Assembly: GCA_030587405.1 (NCBI GenBank)
Contig: JAUQZD010000011.1
Coordinates: 1 to 31,713 of the forward strand
Origin: Candidatus Freyrarchaeum guaymasense
GTDB taxonomy: Archaea; Asgardarchaeota; Jordarchaeia; Jordarchaeales; Freyrarchaeaceae
Direction of reading: 5' to 3'
Length of the DNA stretch: 31,713 bases
Shown here piece after piece: positions 16,268-24,572 of this stretch; within the stretch, counting starts at the first letter, position 1; the number at the start of each line of letters is the position of its first letter. The notes beneath the pieces were generated by a model. It did not search any database. It had not been told where the DNA came from and saw only the letters and a program-made list of their open reading frames with translations. Made by a program: the position numbers and the translations under genes.

Positions 16268-17113
16268 TTGGATAGGGAGAAGGAGGAGTTGATAAGGCAG
16301 GCTGCGAGGGACATAGTTAAGGCGAGCAAGGTTGTCGCCCTGACCGGGGCTGGAATATCGACTGAGAGCGGTATCCCGGACTTCAGGGGGCCTGACGGAC
16401 TGTGGAAGAGGTACGACCCTGAAGAGTTCACCTTTTCAAGGTTTATAAGCGACCCGGCGAGGTACTGGAGCATGCACTTATCCATAGCGAGAAGCGAGTT
16501 TTCCATGCTCAAAGCCGAGCCCAACCCAGCCCACTACGCCCTCGCGAGGCTGGAGGAACTGGGTAAGCTTGACTGCATAATAACCCAGAACGTTGACGGG
16601 TTACACCAGAAGGCAGGGAGCAAGAACGTGATAGAGTTTCATGGAAACGTAAGGGAGGCTGTCTGCATGAGCTGCAGAAACATTATACCTATAGAAGAAG
16701 CCCACAGGAAGGCTGAGGAGGGGGAGCTGCCTCCACGCTGCGACAACTGCGGAGGCGTCCTTAAGCCTAACGCGATCCTCTTCGAGGAGCCCATACCCAG
16801 GGAGGCGCTGCTTAGGGCCGAGGAGGAGGCGATACTGTGCGATTTAATGCTGGTCGTCGGCACATCTGCCGTGGTGTACCCTGCGGCGGACCTTCCAAGG
16901 ATAGCTAAGGAGAAGAGGAGTTACCGTAACTGGCTGGTCGTAGGATACCAGCCTCACGTTCCCGGCGGCTACGGAGCGAAGGTGATTGAAATCAACATGG
17001 AGCCCACGCCATTAACAGGGATCATATCAGACTACATTATAGAGGGTAGAGCGGGGGAAATCCTACCTCGAATAGTTGATGAAGTCGAGAGAATGGTTAA
17101 AAGTGAGGGGTGA
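16268..17113 (+). CDS. Sir2-type NAD-dependent protein deacylase
   Basis: A sirtuin of 281 residues that removes acyl groups from lysine using NAD; archaeal members act on chromatin proteins and on acyl-CoA synthetases. It has the NAD loop GAGIS (27-31) with GIPDFRG, TQNVDGLH (106-113), catalytic His125 (EFHGN), zinc cysteines 133, 136, 158 and 161, and GTSAVVYPA (198-206). Between the usual KE and GAKVIEIN there is an insertion of about 18 residues (217-235, including NWLVVGYQPHVPGGY). The TTG at 16268 follows GGGTGGGTGG and begins at the natural first helix; a start at 16163 would add 35 Arg/Gly-rich residues. The acyl-CoA ligases nearby are plausible substrates, by inference. Confidence 0.88.
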   Translation: MDREKEELIRQAARDIVKASKVVALTGAGISTESGIPDFRGPDGLWKRYDPEEFTFSRFISDPARYWSMHLSIARSEFSMLKAEPNPAHYALARLEELGKLDCIITQNVDGLHQKAGSKNVIEFHGNVREAVCMSCRNIIPIEEAHRKAEEGELPPRCDNCGGVLKPNAILFEEPIPREALLRAEEEAILCDLMLVVGTSAVVYPAADLPRIAKEKRSYRNWLVVGYQPHVPGGYGAKVIEINMEPTPLTGIISDYIIEGRAGEILPRIVDEVERMVKSEG

Positions 17114-17482
17114 GGCTGCGCCGTCCACAACCCGTGAACATCTCCCACGTTCAGGACCCGTAGCCACCATTCTCGTATGGGGCCAGGAGCTGGAAGCCTC
17201 CGGCCGGCGAGCAAGATTTCCGCATCAGCCATCCTCCCCGAAGCCAGCCACGAGGAACCTTTCCACCCTTTCCTATTTGTTTCGGAGTGGCTGTACAGTT
17301 GAAGCCGGCTACGTTGGCTTTTCGATGACCTTCGGCTGCCCTCGATGTCTTGAGGGCTTGGAGGCGGGGTAGCCTTAGAAAATCTTTTATTGTCCATGCT
17401 GTGTTTCTTCTCTGGGATGAGGAGACGTGGAGAGTCATGGGAGCTGCGCGATGACCGGGAATCCAACCTCCGACCGTTACCG
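17114..17482. other. Gap without a recognisable gene
   Basis: About 370 bases between sir2 and the convergent cupin gene. Short open frames exist on both strands but show no known motif or ribosome binding site. I see no tRNA or repeat. Confidence 0.5.
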
Positions 17483-17830
17483 CTACCCGGCACCATTCCT
17501 ATGGGGTATTACGCATATGAAGATCAGCGGCTTCCTTCCGGTGTTCCTGTACCAGTGGGGCGTGTTTGGGGGGATGTAGACGGCGGTGTCCCCTGACACC
17601 TTGAACTCCTTCTCTCCTATCCCTATGACGGCTTCTCCTTGGAGTATGTATATTTCGTGCTCCCAGTCGTGGCTGTGCCTTTTAATTTCCCCTCCTTCCT
17701 CCACGACGAAGCGGCGCATTGAAAAGTTTGGGGCTCCAACCTCCCTAGTTATTAACCACTGAATTTTGGCTTTAACGCCTATCTCACCTACTTCCTCTGC
17801 TTCCACGTCGTCCGCCTTCACGACAGCCAA
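17483..17830 (-). CDS. Small single-domain cupin
   Basis: A one-domain cupin of about 115 residues. The metal-binding motif HSHDWEHEIYILQGE supplies two His and a Glu, and the second cupin motif IPPNTPHWYRN gives the last His. Such proteins bind Fe, Mn or Zn and act as small dioxygenases, isomerases or sensors; no specific reaction can be named. The TTG at 17830 is chosen because GAGGTG lies six bases upstream. The longer open frame to 18193 overlaps the oppositely oriented ribonucleotide reductase gene and is not believable. Its start faces the reductase promoter, so the two genes are divergent and may share regulation. Confidence 0.75.
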   Translation of the reverse strand: MAVVKADDVEAEEVGEIGVKAKIQWLITREVGAPNFSMRRFVVEEGGEIKRHSHDWEHEIYILQGEAVIGIGEKEFKVSGDTAVYIPPNTPHWYRNTGRKPLIFICVIPHRNGAG

Positions 17831-17864
17831 GAGCCACACCTCGAAACCATTGAGAAGGAATCTG

Positions 17865-17873
17865 CTTAAATAT
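17865..17873 (+). promoter_or_regulatory. Candidate TATA box in the divergent cupin/nrdJ gap
   Basis: CTTAAATAT lies about 60 bases before the reductase GTG, predicting a leader of about 35 bases that carries AAGGGGAG. Confidence 0.45.
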
Positions 17874-17930
17874 GTTCCTTGAGAAAGAGGATGGTAGGAG
17901 AGTGCAGGAGTCAAGGGGAGCTGGATAGAA

Positions 17931-20027
17931 GTGTCCTTCTCCATTTCGAAGGTTAGGAAGAGGGATGGAAGGATAGTTGACTTTGACCTGTCTAAGATAG
18001 CGGAGGCGATCAGGAAGGCCTTCGTGGCGGTTGGTAGGGAGGACGGGAAGGAGGCGTGGAGGCTCGCCAAGCAGGTTGCCGAACGGTTGGAGGAGAAGTT
18101 TGCAGGCCAGGTTCCCGGGGTTGAGGACATACAGGACGTCGTCGAGGACACACTCATAAAGAACGGGTTCTCTGACGTGGCTAAGGCGTACATACTTTAC
18201 AGGCGGGAGCGGTCGGAGCTAAGGGAGGCGAAGAAGTTCATAGGCGTATGGGACGACTTGAAGCTGACTGTTAACGCCGTTAAGATCCTCGAGAAAAGGT
18301 ACCTCCTGAAGGACGAGAAGGGGAGGGTTGTGGAGACGCCTTCAGGCATGTTTCGCAGGGTTGCCAGGAGCATAGCCTTACCCGACAGGAAGTATGGGGG
18401 TGACGTGGAGGAGACTGCTAGGGTGTTCCACAACGTAATGGTTAACCTAGAGTTTCTCCCAAACTCTCCCACCCTGATGAACGCCGGAACAGACATAGGC
18501 CAGCTGTCCGCATGCTTCGTCCTACCCGTTGAGGACTCGATTGAGGGAATATTTGACGCCTTAAAGTACATGGCTCTGATCCACAAGTCTGGCGGCGGAA
18601 CCGGCTTCTCTTTCTCACGTCTGAGGCCTAAGGGCGACGTTGTGAAGTCTACTGGAGGCGTCGCCAGCGGCCCCGTGTCCTTCATGAAGATATTCGACGT
18701 TGCGACCGACGTCATAAAGCAGGGTGGGAGGAGGAGGGGTGCCAACATGGGTATTTTGAGGGTTGACCACCCAGACATAGTGGAGTTCATAACGGCTAAG
18801 TCGGAGGAGGGGGTGCTGTCAAACTTTAACATATCCGTGGCTGTGACCGACGAGTTCATGAGGAAGGTTGAGAGAGACGAGGAGTACGAGCTCGTAAACC
18901 CTCGAAGCGGGGAGGCCGTGAGGAGCGTCAGAGCTAGGGACATATTTGACCTCATAGTCGCCAACGCCTGGCGAACCGGGGATCCCGGACTCGTCTTCCT
19001 AGACGAGATAAACAGGAGGAACCCTACCCCTGACTTGGGGATGATCGAGGCTACGAACCCGTGTGGCGAGGTTCCATTGCTGCCGTATGAGTCGTGCAAC
19101 CTTGGGTCGATCAACCTTTCTAGGATGGTTTCCCAGGGGGACGTGGACTGGGAGAAGCTGAGGAGCAGGGTTAGGGTAGCCGTCCACTTCCTAGACAACG
19201 TCATAGACGCTAACAGGTATCCTCTTCCTCAAATAGAGGAGATGACCAAGGCTAACAGGAAGGTAGGGCTAGGGGTTATGGGGTTCGCGGAGATGCTCAT
19301 ACAGCTTGAAGTGCCATACGACTCCAGGGAGGCCCTCTCCATAGCTGAGAAGGTCATGAAGTTTATTTCGGATGAGGCGAGGAGCAAGTCCGTTGAGCTG
19401 GGAGAGGAGAGGGGCTCCTTCCCGAACTTTGAGAGAAGCATATGGGCTAGGGGTTACCCTGCTATGAGGAATGCGACTGTTACGTCGATAGCCCCAACGG
19501 GGTCTATAAGTATAATAGCGGGGACGTCCAGCGGGATAGAGCCGCTCTTCGCCGTGGCGTTCGTCAGGAACGTTATAGGGACCAAGCTGGTGGAGGTGAA
19601 CCCCCTGTTCGAGAGGGTTGCTAGGGAGAGAGGGTTCTACAGTAGGGAGCTTATGTTGAGGATAGCTAAGGCTGGTTCAATCCAAGATTTCGGTGGGATA
19701 CCTGAAGACGTGAGAAGGGTCTTCGTGACGGCTCTGGACATATCCCCGGAGTGGCATGTGAAGATGCAGGCGGCCTTCCAGAAGTACGTTGACAACGCCG
19801 TGTCTAAAACGGTTAACTTGCCGCATGAGGCGACACTTGAGGATGTCAGGGAGGTTTTCACCATGGCCCACCGGCTGAAGTGTAAGGGGATAACCGTTTA
19901 CCGCTACGGAAGCAAGAGGGAGCAAGTGCTCTATCTTGGGGTTACCCCCGGAGCTGAGGAGGAAAAGTACGTTGTAGCAGAATCGGAGTACTCTGGTGGG
20001 TGCCCGGCAGGAGTCTGCGTGTTTTAG
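17931..20027 (+). CDS. nrdJ: B12-dependent (class II) ribonucleotide reductase
   Basis: Reduces ribonucleotides to deoxyribonucleotides using an adenosylcobalamin-derived radical. The 698 residues begin with an ATP-cone (about 5-95; VRKRDGRIVDFDLSKIAEAI), the allosteric site. The reductase barrel shows LSACFVLP with Cys195, HKSGGGTGFSFS, NPCGE with Cys378 and Glu380, and YESCNLGSINL with Cys389. Cys195 and Cys389 would be the redox pair and Cys378 the thiyl radical site. The C-terminus GGCPAGVC carries the two cysteines that re-reduce the active site. No NrdB small subunit is present, as expected. The corrinoid adenosyltransferase gene follows 12 bases downstream, with its ribosome binding site overlapping this stop codon, so the enzyme and its cofactor supply are co-expressed. 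Confidence 0.95.
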   Translation: MSFSISKVRKRDGRIVDFDLSKIAEAIRKAFVAVGREDGKEAWRLAKQVAERLEEKFAGQVPGVEDIQDVVEDTLIKNGFSDVAKAYILYRRERSELREAKKFIGVWDDLKLTVNAVKILEKRYLLKDEKGRVVETPSGMFRRVARSIALPDRKYGGDVEETARVFHNVMVNLEFLPNSPTLMNAGTDIGQLSACFVLPVEDSIEGIFDALKYMALIHKSGGGTGFSFSRLRPKGDVVKSTGGVASGPVSFMKIFDVATDVIKQGGRRRGANMGILRVDHPDIVEFITAKSEEGVLSNFNISVAVTDEFMRKVERDEEYELVNPRSGEAVRSVRARDIFDLIVANAWRTGDPGLVFLDEINRRNPTPDLGMIEATNPCGEVPLLPYESCNLGSINLSRMVSQGDVDWEKLRSRVRVAVHFLDNVIDANRYPLPQIEEMTKANRKVGLGVMGFAEMLIQLEVPYDSREALSIAEKVMKFISDEARSKSVELGEERGSFPNFERSIWARGYPAMRNATVTSIAPTGSISIIAGTSSGIEPLFAVAFVRNVIGTKLVEVNPLFERVARERGFYSRELMLRIAKAGSIQDFGGIPEDVRRVFVTALDISPEWHVKMQAAFQKYVDNAVSKTVNLPHEATLEDVREVFTMAHRLKCKGITVYRYGSKREQVLYLGVTPGAEEEKYVVAESEYSGGCPAGVCVF

Positions 20028-20039
20028 AGGTGTAACCCG

Positions 20040-20564
20040 TTGGCCAGGTGCTTCATCCACCTTTACACCGGAGAAGGGGAGGGGAAAACGCTAACTGCCA
20101 TTGGAGCAGCCATTAGAGCCATAGGGCATGGACTCAGGGTAGTGGTCATCCAGTTCATGAAGGGGAGGAAGAAGGTTGGGGAGTACATGGTTAGGGAGAG
20201 GCTTAAGCCAGACTATGAAATATACCAGTTCGGCCGGGAGGAGTTCATAGACCTCGGTAACCCTCACCCTGTGGACTACAAGCTCGCAAAGGAAGGTTTA
20301 GAGTTCGCCCGCAGGATCTTAAGGAGGAAGAAGCCGGACGTGTTAATTCTAGACGAGGTAAACCTAGCTGTAGCCGTAGGGTTGCTTAGGGTTGAGGACG
20401 TACTTCAACTTTTAGATGAGGCGGAGGGGTGCTCCCTCATTATTCTAACGGGGAGAAGGGCTCCAAAGGAGCTGATTGAGAGAGCAGACTTGGTGACTGA
20501 GATGTGTGAGGTGAAGCATCCGCTGAGAACCGGCGTAAGCGCCAGGAAGGGAATAGACTACTAG
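20040..20564 (+). CDS. cobO: ATP:corrinoid adenosyltransferase (CobA/CobO type)
   Basis: Transfers the adenosyl group of ATP to cob(I)alamin or cobyrinic acid diamide, giving the cofactor used by the reductase encoded just upstream. It is 174 residues, usual for the family. The P-loop is YTGEGEGKTLTAIGAA (9-24), with Glu at positions where GDGKGKT is common. Later motifs are VVVIQFMKG and the DEVNLAVAVGLL switch region. The TTG at 20040 has GAGGTG seven bases upstream, overlapping the nrdJ stop. Translational coupling with nrdJ is likely. Confidence 0.92.
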   Translation: MARCFIHLYTGEGEGKTLTAIGAAIRAIGHGLRVVVIQFMKGRKKVGEYMVRERLKPDYEIYQFGREEFIDLGNPHPVDYKLAKEGLEFARRILRRKKPDVLILDEVNLAVAVGLLRVEDVLQLLDEAEGCSLIILTGRRAPKELIERADLVTEMCEVKHPLRTGVSARKGIDY

Positions 20565-20648
20565 CAAACGTCGAAGCTTGAGACCCCTAGGGGAAGAAGG
20601 ATTTAAACGTGCCCGATGATGAGGCCCGTCCATTTCCCCTTTAGATAA

Positions 20649-21230
20649 ATGAAAAATAAAATATGTGAGAGGTCCATGATATTGTTTAGTGCTTACGCTC
20701 TGGAGGATTTTCTGATGGGTGGCGGAGGCGTAAAGAACAGGAAAGAGTTGTTAAGGAGGTTCTTTAATAGCGTGAAGGAGGATGTAGACTTGTACAGGGT
20801 GAAGGAGCGGATAGCATTCTACCTTAAGCTTATGGATTTAAATTTTAAGTGGTCTGACGAGCATAACGCTTTCCTTGTCCCATACGAGATCTCAGGGCAC
20901 ACGCACATAGTCGTGGTAAGCTGGTCAGATATGTGGGTTGTGATCAGAACGGGCATAATGACTAAAGATGAAGTCCCTTCTAGGTATAGGGAGGAACTCT
21001 ACAAAAAGCTTCTTCAAGCAAATCATGACTATTACGAATTTGCGTATGATATGGATGATGAAGGAAACATTGGGATAAGCGAAGACATATTCATCCCCGC
21101 ACTCACGTTCGATGTGTTCTGGGAGGAGTTCAACGTCATACCCTTAGCGATAAAATACTTCTGGGAGACGATAATTCCAAGCCTAGGAGAGGCAAGAAAA
21201 CCTGGGAGAACAGACTGGATATACGTTTAA
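20649..21230 (+). CDS. Unknown protein, possibly YbjN/CesT-like fold
   Basis: 193 residues, soluble, acidic and rich in aromatics. The core (about 45-180) alternates strands and helices: DLNFKWSDEHNAFLVPYE, IVVVSWSDMWVVIRTG, then a helix YREELYKKLLQANHDYY, DDEGNIGISEDIFIP, and a long last helix. This order resembles the YbjN and type III chaperone-like domains, but I cannot confirm it. The start is unclear: ATG 20649, or ATG 20676 preceded by GAGAGGT. It lies 85 bases after cobO on the same strand, with AT-rich sequence between, so it may have its own promoter. Confidence 0.6.
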   Translation: MKNKICERSMILFSAYALEDFLMGGGGVKNRKELLRRFFNSVKEDVDLYRVKERIAFYLKLMDLNFKWSDEHNAFLVPYEISGHTHIVVVSWSDMWVVIRTGIMTKDEVPSRYREELYKKLLQANHDYYEFAYDMDDEGNIGISEDIFIPALTFDVFWEEFNVIPLAIKYFWETIIPSLGEARKPGRTDWIYV

Positions 21231-21286
21231 CCCTCTGCCGGTTAAGCGGGTGCGCTTAGAGAGTTAACTGGGTTGAGGGTGGGTAA

Positions 21287-21445
21287 TCGACGCCGACGTC
21301 GGCACCAGCAGATTACGGCTTAATTGATGAGGGGTGGTTAAAGGTGAAGCTAAGCGATGATGGATGCGAAATCACCTTATGCCAAGGGGGCGGAGTACGG
21401 GTTATTCGGGGAATCCTGCTGGACAGGCTAACCCGGCGAGGTTAA
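21287..21445 (+). other. Cryptic open stretch between genes, perhaps a remnant
   Basis: Between stops at 21284 and 21443 a frame reads ADYGLIDEGWLKVKLSDDG, then CEITLCQGGGVRVIRGILL. It looks protein-like but has no convincing start (a GTG at 21344 would give 33 residues). A perfect 12-base palindrome, GCCGACGTCGGC, lies at its left end (21292-21303). I do not recognise it. The rest of 21231-21683 shows nothing else. Confidence 0.25.
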
Positions 21446-21683
21446 CCTATAAGCAAGAGCAAGTAGATGTCAAAAGTAGTTTCCCCCATGAAGGTCTGTG
21501 GAAACGTTGAAAAACAACTGTTCAGTCGGCACATTTTTACTTTTCCGTTTTCTCTCCTCTAAAACCTTCTAACTTTTTCAGGCTGCTCTAAGGAAGATTT
21601 TGGAGTGGAGGGAAGATAAGGTTCTGTTAACCAAAAAAATAAGTATGAGAAAGTGGTTTGTTTATCCGGTTGGAGGAGGGAGA

Positions 21684-23348
21684 ATGAGCGAGAGACCTTG
21701 GTTTAAGTTTTGGCCTAAGGCTTTGAGCCGTGGGCTTGACTGTCCTCGAGTCCCCTTGTACGACTTGGTTGAGACCTCCGCCAAGCGGTTCCCCGACAAG
21801 GACGCCATAATATATTATGGGACAAGGATTAAGTATGATGAGCTGTGGGGTGACGTCGAGAACTTTGCGGGGTTGCTGAGCGACCTTGGGGTTGAGAAGG
21901 GGGAGCGCGTGGCGCTCTTCGACGCGAACTCGCCTCAATGGGTTATAGCCTACTTTGGAACCTTGCGTGCGAACGCCGTAAGCGTCCCCATAAACCCTCT
22001 CCTGAAAGCCGACGAGTTAAGGTACATACTCAACGATAGCGGGGCGAAGGTTATCGCGACATCGTTGCCGTTTGTCTTCACGGTGGCTGAGGCGGTTAAG
22101 GACACGCAGGTGGAGAAGATAATAGTGTATAAGCACAGGGATTACATCCCAGCCGAGCCGGAGATACCAGCCCCAGACTTCCTAATGCTGGACGCCAAGA
22201 TACCAGACACGATGGTCGACTGGGGCAAGGCCATGAGCGAGGAACACTCCCCTCCGGAGGAGAAGAGTAAACACGAGGACCTCGCAATGATCGTTTACAC
22301 TTCAGGAACCACGGGGGTCCCTAAGGGGTGCATGCACCCTCACAGGACGGTCTACTTTAACGCTATAGCCTCGTCATACTGGTTTAGGACCACAACGCAG
22401 GGAGTGAACTTGGCGGTGTTGCCGTACTTCCACGTAACCGGCCTCCAGCACTCGTTGAACGCCGCCCTCTACGCTGGGGGAACAGTTGTCCTTTTCACCA
22501 GGTGGGATAGGAGGGCGGCGCTTCAAGCAATCGAGAAGTACAGGTGCACTCACTGGGTTAGCATAGCCACGATGGTCGTAGACTTCATCAATGACCCTGA
22601 AGTGACCAAGTTCGACCTTTCATCGCTGATCGTCGCCGGCGGGGGAGGAGCACCGATGCCTCAGGCGGTAGCTGAAAGGTTCCGTGAGCTGACAGGGATA
22701 ACATACGCTGAAGGTTACGGTTTAACGGAGACGATCTCTCAGACGCACCTGAACCCCCTCGAGAGGCCCAAGCTCCAATGCCTTGGAATTCCAGAGTTTA
22801 ACACAGACTCCCTCGTAGTGGACCTTGAAACCGGAGACGTCCTCGCCCCCGGCGAGACAGGGGAGATCGTGGTTAAGGGGCCTCAAGTATTCCTAGGATA
22901 CTGGAATAAGCCTAAGGAAACGGAGGAGGCGTTCATCGAGATCGACGGCGAAAAATACTTTAGAACAGGCGACGTCGGGTACATGGATGAGGAAGGATAC
23001 TTCTTCATGGTGGACAGGGTTAAGAGGATGATAAACAGGGCTGGATTCAAGGTTTGGCCTACCGAAGTGGAAAACATAATGTATGGCCACCCTGCGATAA
23101 AGGAGATCTGCATCGTGGGGGTGCCTGACGAGAGGGTTGTGGAGGAGGTTAAAGCGTACGTCGTACTTAAACCCGAGTACGAGGGCAAAGTTAAGCCGGA
23201 GGAGATCATTGAATGGGCTAAGGGAAAGATGGCTGCATACAAGTACCCGCGAATAGTGGAGTTCGTCAGCGACCTGCCTAAGAGCGCAACGGGGAAAGTC
23301 CTCTGGAGAGAGCTTCAAGAAAAGGAGAGGGCTGGAAAAGCAGGGTGA
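21684..23348 (+). CDS. AMP-forming acyl-CoA synthetase (fatty-acid type)
   Basis: An ANL-superfamily ligase of 554 residues that converts a carboxylic acid, ATP and CoA to acyl-CoA. It has a canonical phosphate loop VYTSGTTGVPKG (204-215), VLPYFHVTGLQHS, the adenine-binding YAEGYGLTET, FRTGDVGYMDEEGY, the hinge DRVKRMINRAGFKVWP, and the catalytic Lys in SATGKVLWRELQ. The ATG at 21684 follows GGAGGAGGGAGA directly; a frame start at 21600 would add 28 unlikely residues. It resembles long-chain fatty-acid-CoA ligases more than the ligase at 13452-14993 does, so the two probably act on different acids. It stands alone in its transcription direction. Confidence 0.88.
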   Translation: MSERPWFKFWPKALSRGLDCPRVPLYDLVETSAKRFPDKDAIIYYGTRIKYDELWGDVENFAGLLSDLGVEKGERVALFDANSPQWVIAYFGTLRANAVSVPINPLLKADELRYILNDSGAKVIATSLPFVFTVAEAVKDTQVEKIIVYKHRDYIPAEPEIPAPDFLMLDAKIPDTMVDWGKAMSEEHSPPEEKSKHEDLAMIVYTSGTTGVPKGCMHPHRTVYFNAIASSYWFRTTTQGVNLAVLPYFHVTGLQHSLNAALYAGGTVVLFTRWDRRAALQAIEKYRCTHWVSIATMVVDFINDPEVTKFDLSSLIVAGGGGAPMPQAVAERFRELTGITYAEGYGLTETISQTHLNPLERPKLQCLGIPEFNTDSLVVDLETGDVLAPGETGEIVVKGPQVFLGYWNKPKETEEAFIEIDGEKYFRTGDVGYMDEEGYFFMVDRVKRMINRAGFKVWPTEVENIMYGHPAIKEICIVGVPDERVVEEVKAYVVLKPEYEGKVKPEEIIEWAKGKMAAYKYPRIVEFVSDLPKSATGKVLWRELQEKERAGKAG

Positions 23349-24060
23349 CACAATCACAACCACTTAAACCTGCACTTTTTCTCTTTATTTTCTACATTTT
23401 TCTCTTATCTGCGCGTCCTGCTTGCTCTATAGGATGCTTTGCCGGTTGATTCCCCAATTTTCGTTAATTAGTTTGTTATTGTTTTAACTGATTATTTTTA
23501 GATAGCTCTCCATCTAATTTTCTATTTTTCGAAAGCGTTTTCATTTTTTGGCTTATTTCTTGAAGGCAAATGGTAATACCGTAGTAAGGACGAATTACCG
23601 CCATCAAACTCCCTGAACAGCTTCCATGCTTCCAGCCCTAACAACAAGAATAAGGCTGAGGGAGGAGGCTGCTTAAGACGAATACAAACGCTAAAGAGAT
23701 GTCAGAAGGGGGTCTTACCGCATCCTTTAAGGAACACGCTTCCCTTGCCTTCCTGTTCTGGGAAGTATTTTTTTCTCTTGCCTTGTCATGGCCCAACCTC
23801 ATTCCCGCTTGAACGTTGCCGCTCTCGCCGGGACGCTTTTGGACGGGTGATTTGAATTTGCTATGCGAGCATAATTTGCTACGCGGGTATGATTGAGGTG
23901 ATATTTGAGGGTTTTTCGGTGATACATTTCATACTTGGTTTTCGAGTACAGGGTTTCCGTGGAGTGTCTGGAGGGAGCATTATGGTACCCGATATCCGTG
24001 TATGAGGGGGTTTTAGCGTGGGGAATCCCGCTTCTTTACCCCAATTTCGTTGGGTTAGAG
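23349..24060. other. Long gap without a gene, with regulatory-looking repeats
   Basis: About 700 bases. The first 200 are unusually AT-rich. I see no open frame with motifs on either strand. The right half holds a tandem repeat (23855-23890) and the first of two copies of an ATGGTAC repeat, both upstream of the winged-helix gene. Confidence 0.5.
23855..23890 (+). repeat. Tandem 18-base imperfect direct repeat
   Basis: AATTTGCTATGCGAGCAT (23855-23872) is followed directly by AATTTGCTACGCGGGTAT (23873-23890), with 15 of 18 bases identical. It lies about 210 bases before the winged-helix gene and may be a binding site. Confidence 0.55.
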
Positions 24061-24105
24061 ATATATACTTGAAAGGCGTGTGATGGTACTCGGTGTTTGA
24101 GTATG
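23982..24105 (+). repeat. Two related ATGGTAC sites around the regulator promoter
   Basis: ATGGTACCCGATATCCGTG (23982-24000, then TATG) and ATGGTACTCGGTGTTTGAG (24083-24101, then TATG) share the ATGGTAC core, spaced CG and T positions, and a GTATG end. One copy lies upstream of the TATA box and one over the predicted transcript start, so they may be operators for autoregulation. Confidence 0.4.
24061..24067 (+). promoter_or_regulatory. TATA box of the winged-helix gene
   Basis: ATATATA lies 42 bases before the ATG at 24103 and predicts transcription from about 24090, giving a very short leader. Confidence 0.55.
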
Positions 24106-24444
24106 CCCATGCTTAGGGTGGTTAGGAGGCCCACGCTTATAGACCCACGCCACTTCTTGCAGTACTGTTTTAGGACCGAGGAGCAGGTTCGCCAGGCGAG
24201 GAAGATCCTTAGCGAGATAGCTAGGAGGGGTTCTGTTCCCGACAGGGAGTGGGAGTGCTTTCTGGTTTCCAGCAGGGGGCTTTACACTAAGGTTATGAGG
24301 ACCTTGAGGGAGTTTGGCTTGGTTGAGAAGAGGGAGGGACACTTCACTCTTAGCAGGGAGTTCTCGGCTAGCCTCAGAAGGATGGCTGACTACTGGGATG
24401 GTGTTTATGAAAGCGTCAAGAGGGGGGAGCCGGTCGAGTTTTGA
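24103..24444 (+). CDS. Winged-helix DNA-binding protein
   Basis: About 113 residues. The middle reads as a winged helix: a helix QVRQARKILSEIARRG, then DREWECFLVSSRGLYTKVM, the recognition-type segment RTLREFGLVEKREGHFTLS, and a last helix ASLRRMADYWDGVYESVK. This layout is common in archaeal transcription regulators. It has no metal or ligand motif. The ATG at 24103 is closest to the predicted transcript start; there is no Shine-Dalgarno site, as expected for a near-leaderless message. Repeats around its promoter suggest that it controls itself. The genes on either side point away or are far off, so other targets are unknown. Confidence 0.65.
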   Translation: MPMLRVVRRPTLIDPRHFLQYCFRTEEQVRQARKILSEIARRGSVPDREWECFLVSSRGLYTKVMRTLREFGLVEKREGHFTLSREFSASLRRMADYWDGVYESVKRGEPVEF

Positions 24445-24572
24445 TTCCTTCAAGTGCCTTCAAGGTGATACCTCCATTACCTTTCAATGCCTTCGAAAAA
24501 TAGAACGCGTTTCTTGAAAAATGAAAAAGAAGGTTGATGGCGGATACATCCTTGGTTTAAAAAGTAAACTGA

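Noticed and set aside
17076..17496. Several 95-150-codon frames on both strands in the sir2-cupin gap
   Set aside because: None has a ribosome binding site or recognisable motif, and they contradict one another.
17831..18193. N-terminal extension of the cupin to 18193
   Set aside because: It would overlap the first 260 bases of nrdJ and has no cupin-like sequence; a TTG with a good ribosome binding site lies at 17830.
18197..19204. 335-codon open frame on the minus strand
   Set aside because: It lies wholly inside the ribonucleotide reductase gene, has no motif or ribosome binding site, and its Ser/Thr-rich composition is that of an antisense shadow.
23855..24105. Start of a CRISPR array
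   Set aside because: Only two copies of each repeat are present, one type in direct tandem without spacers, and no cas gene is nearby.
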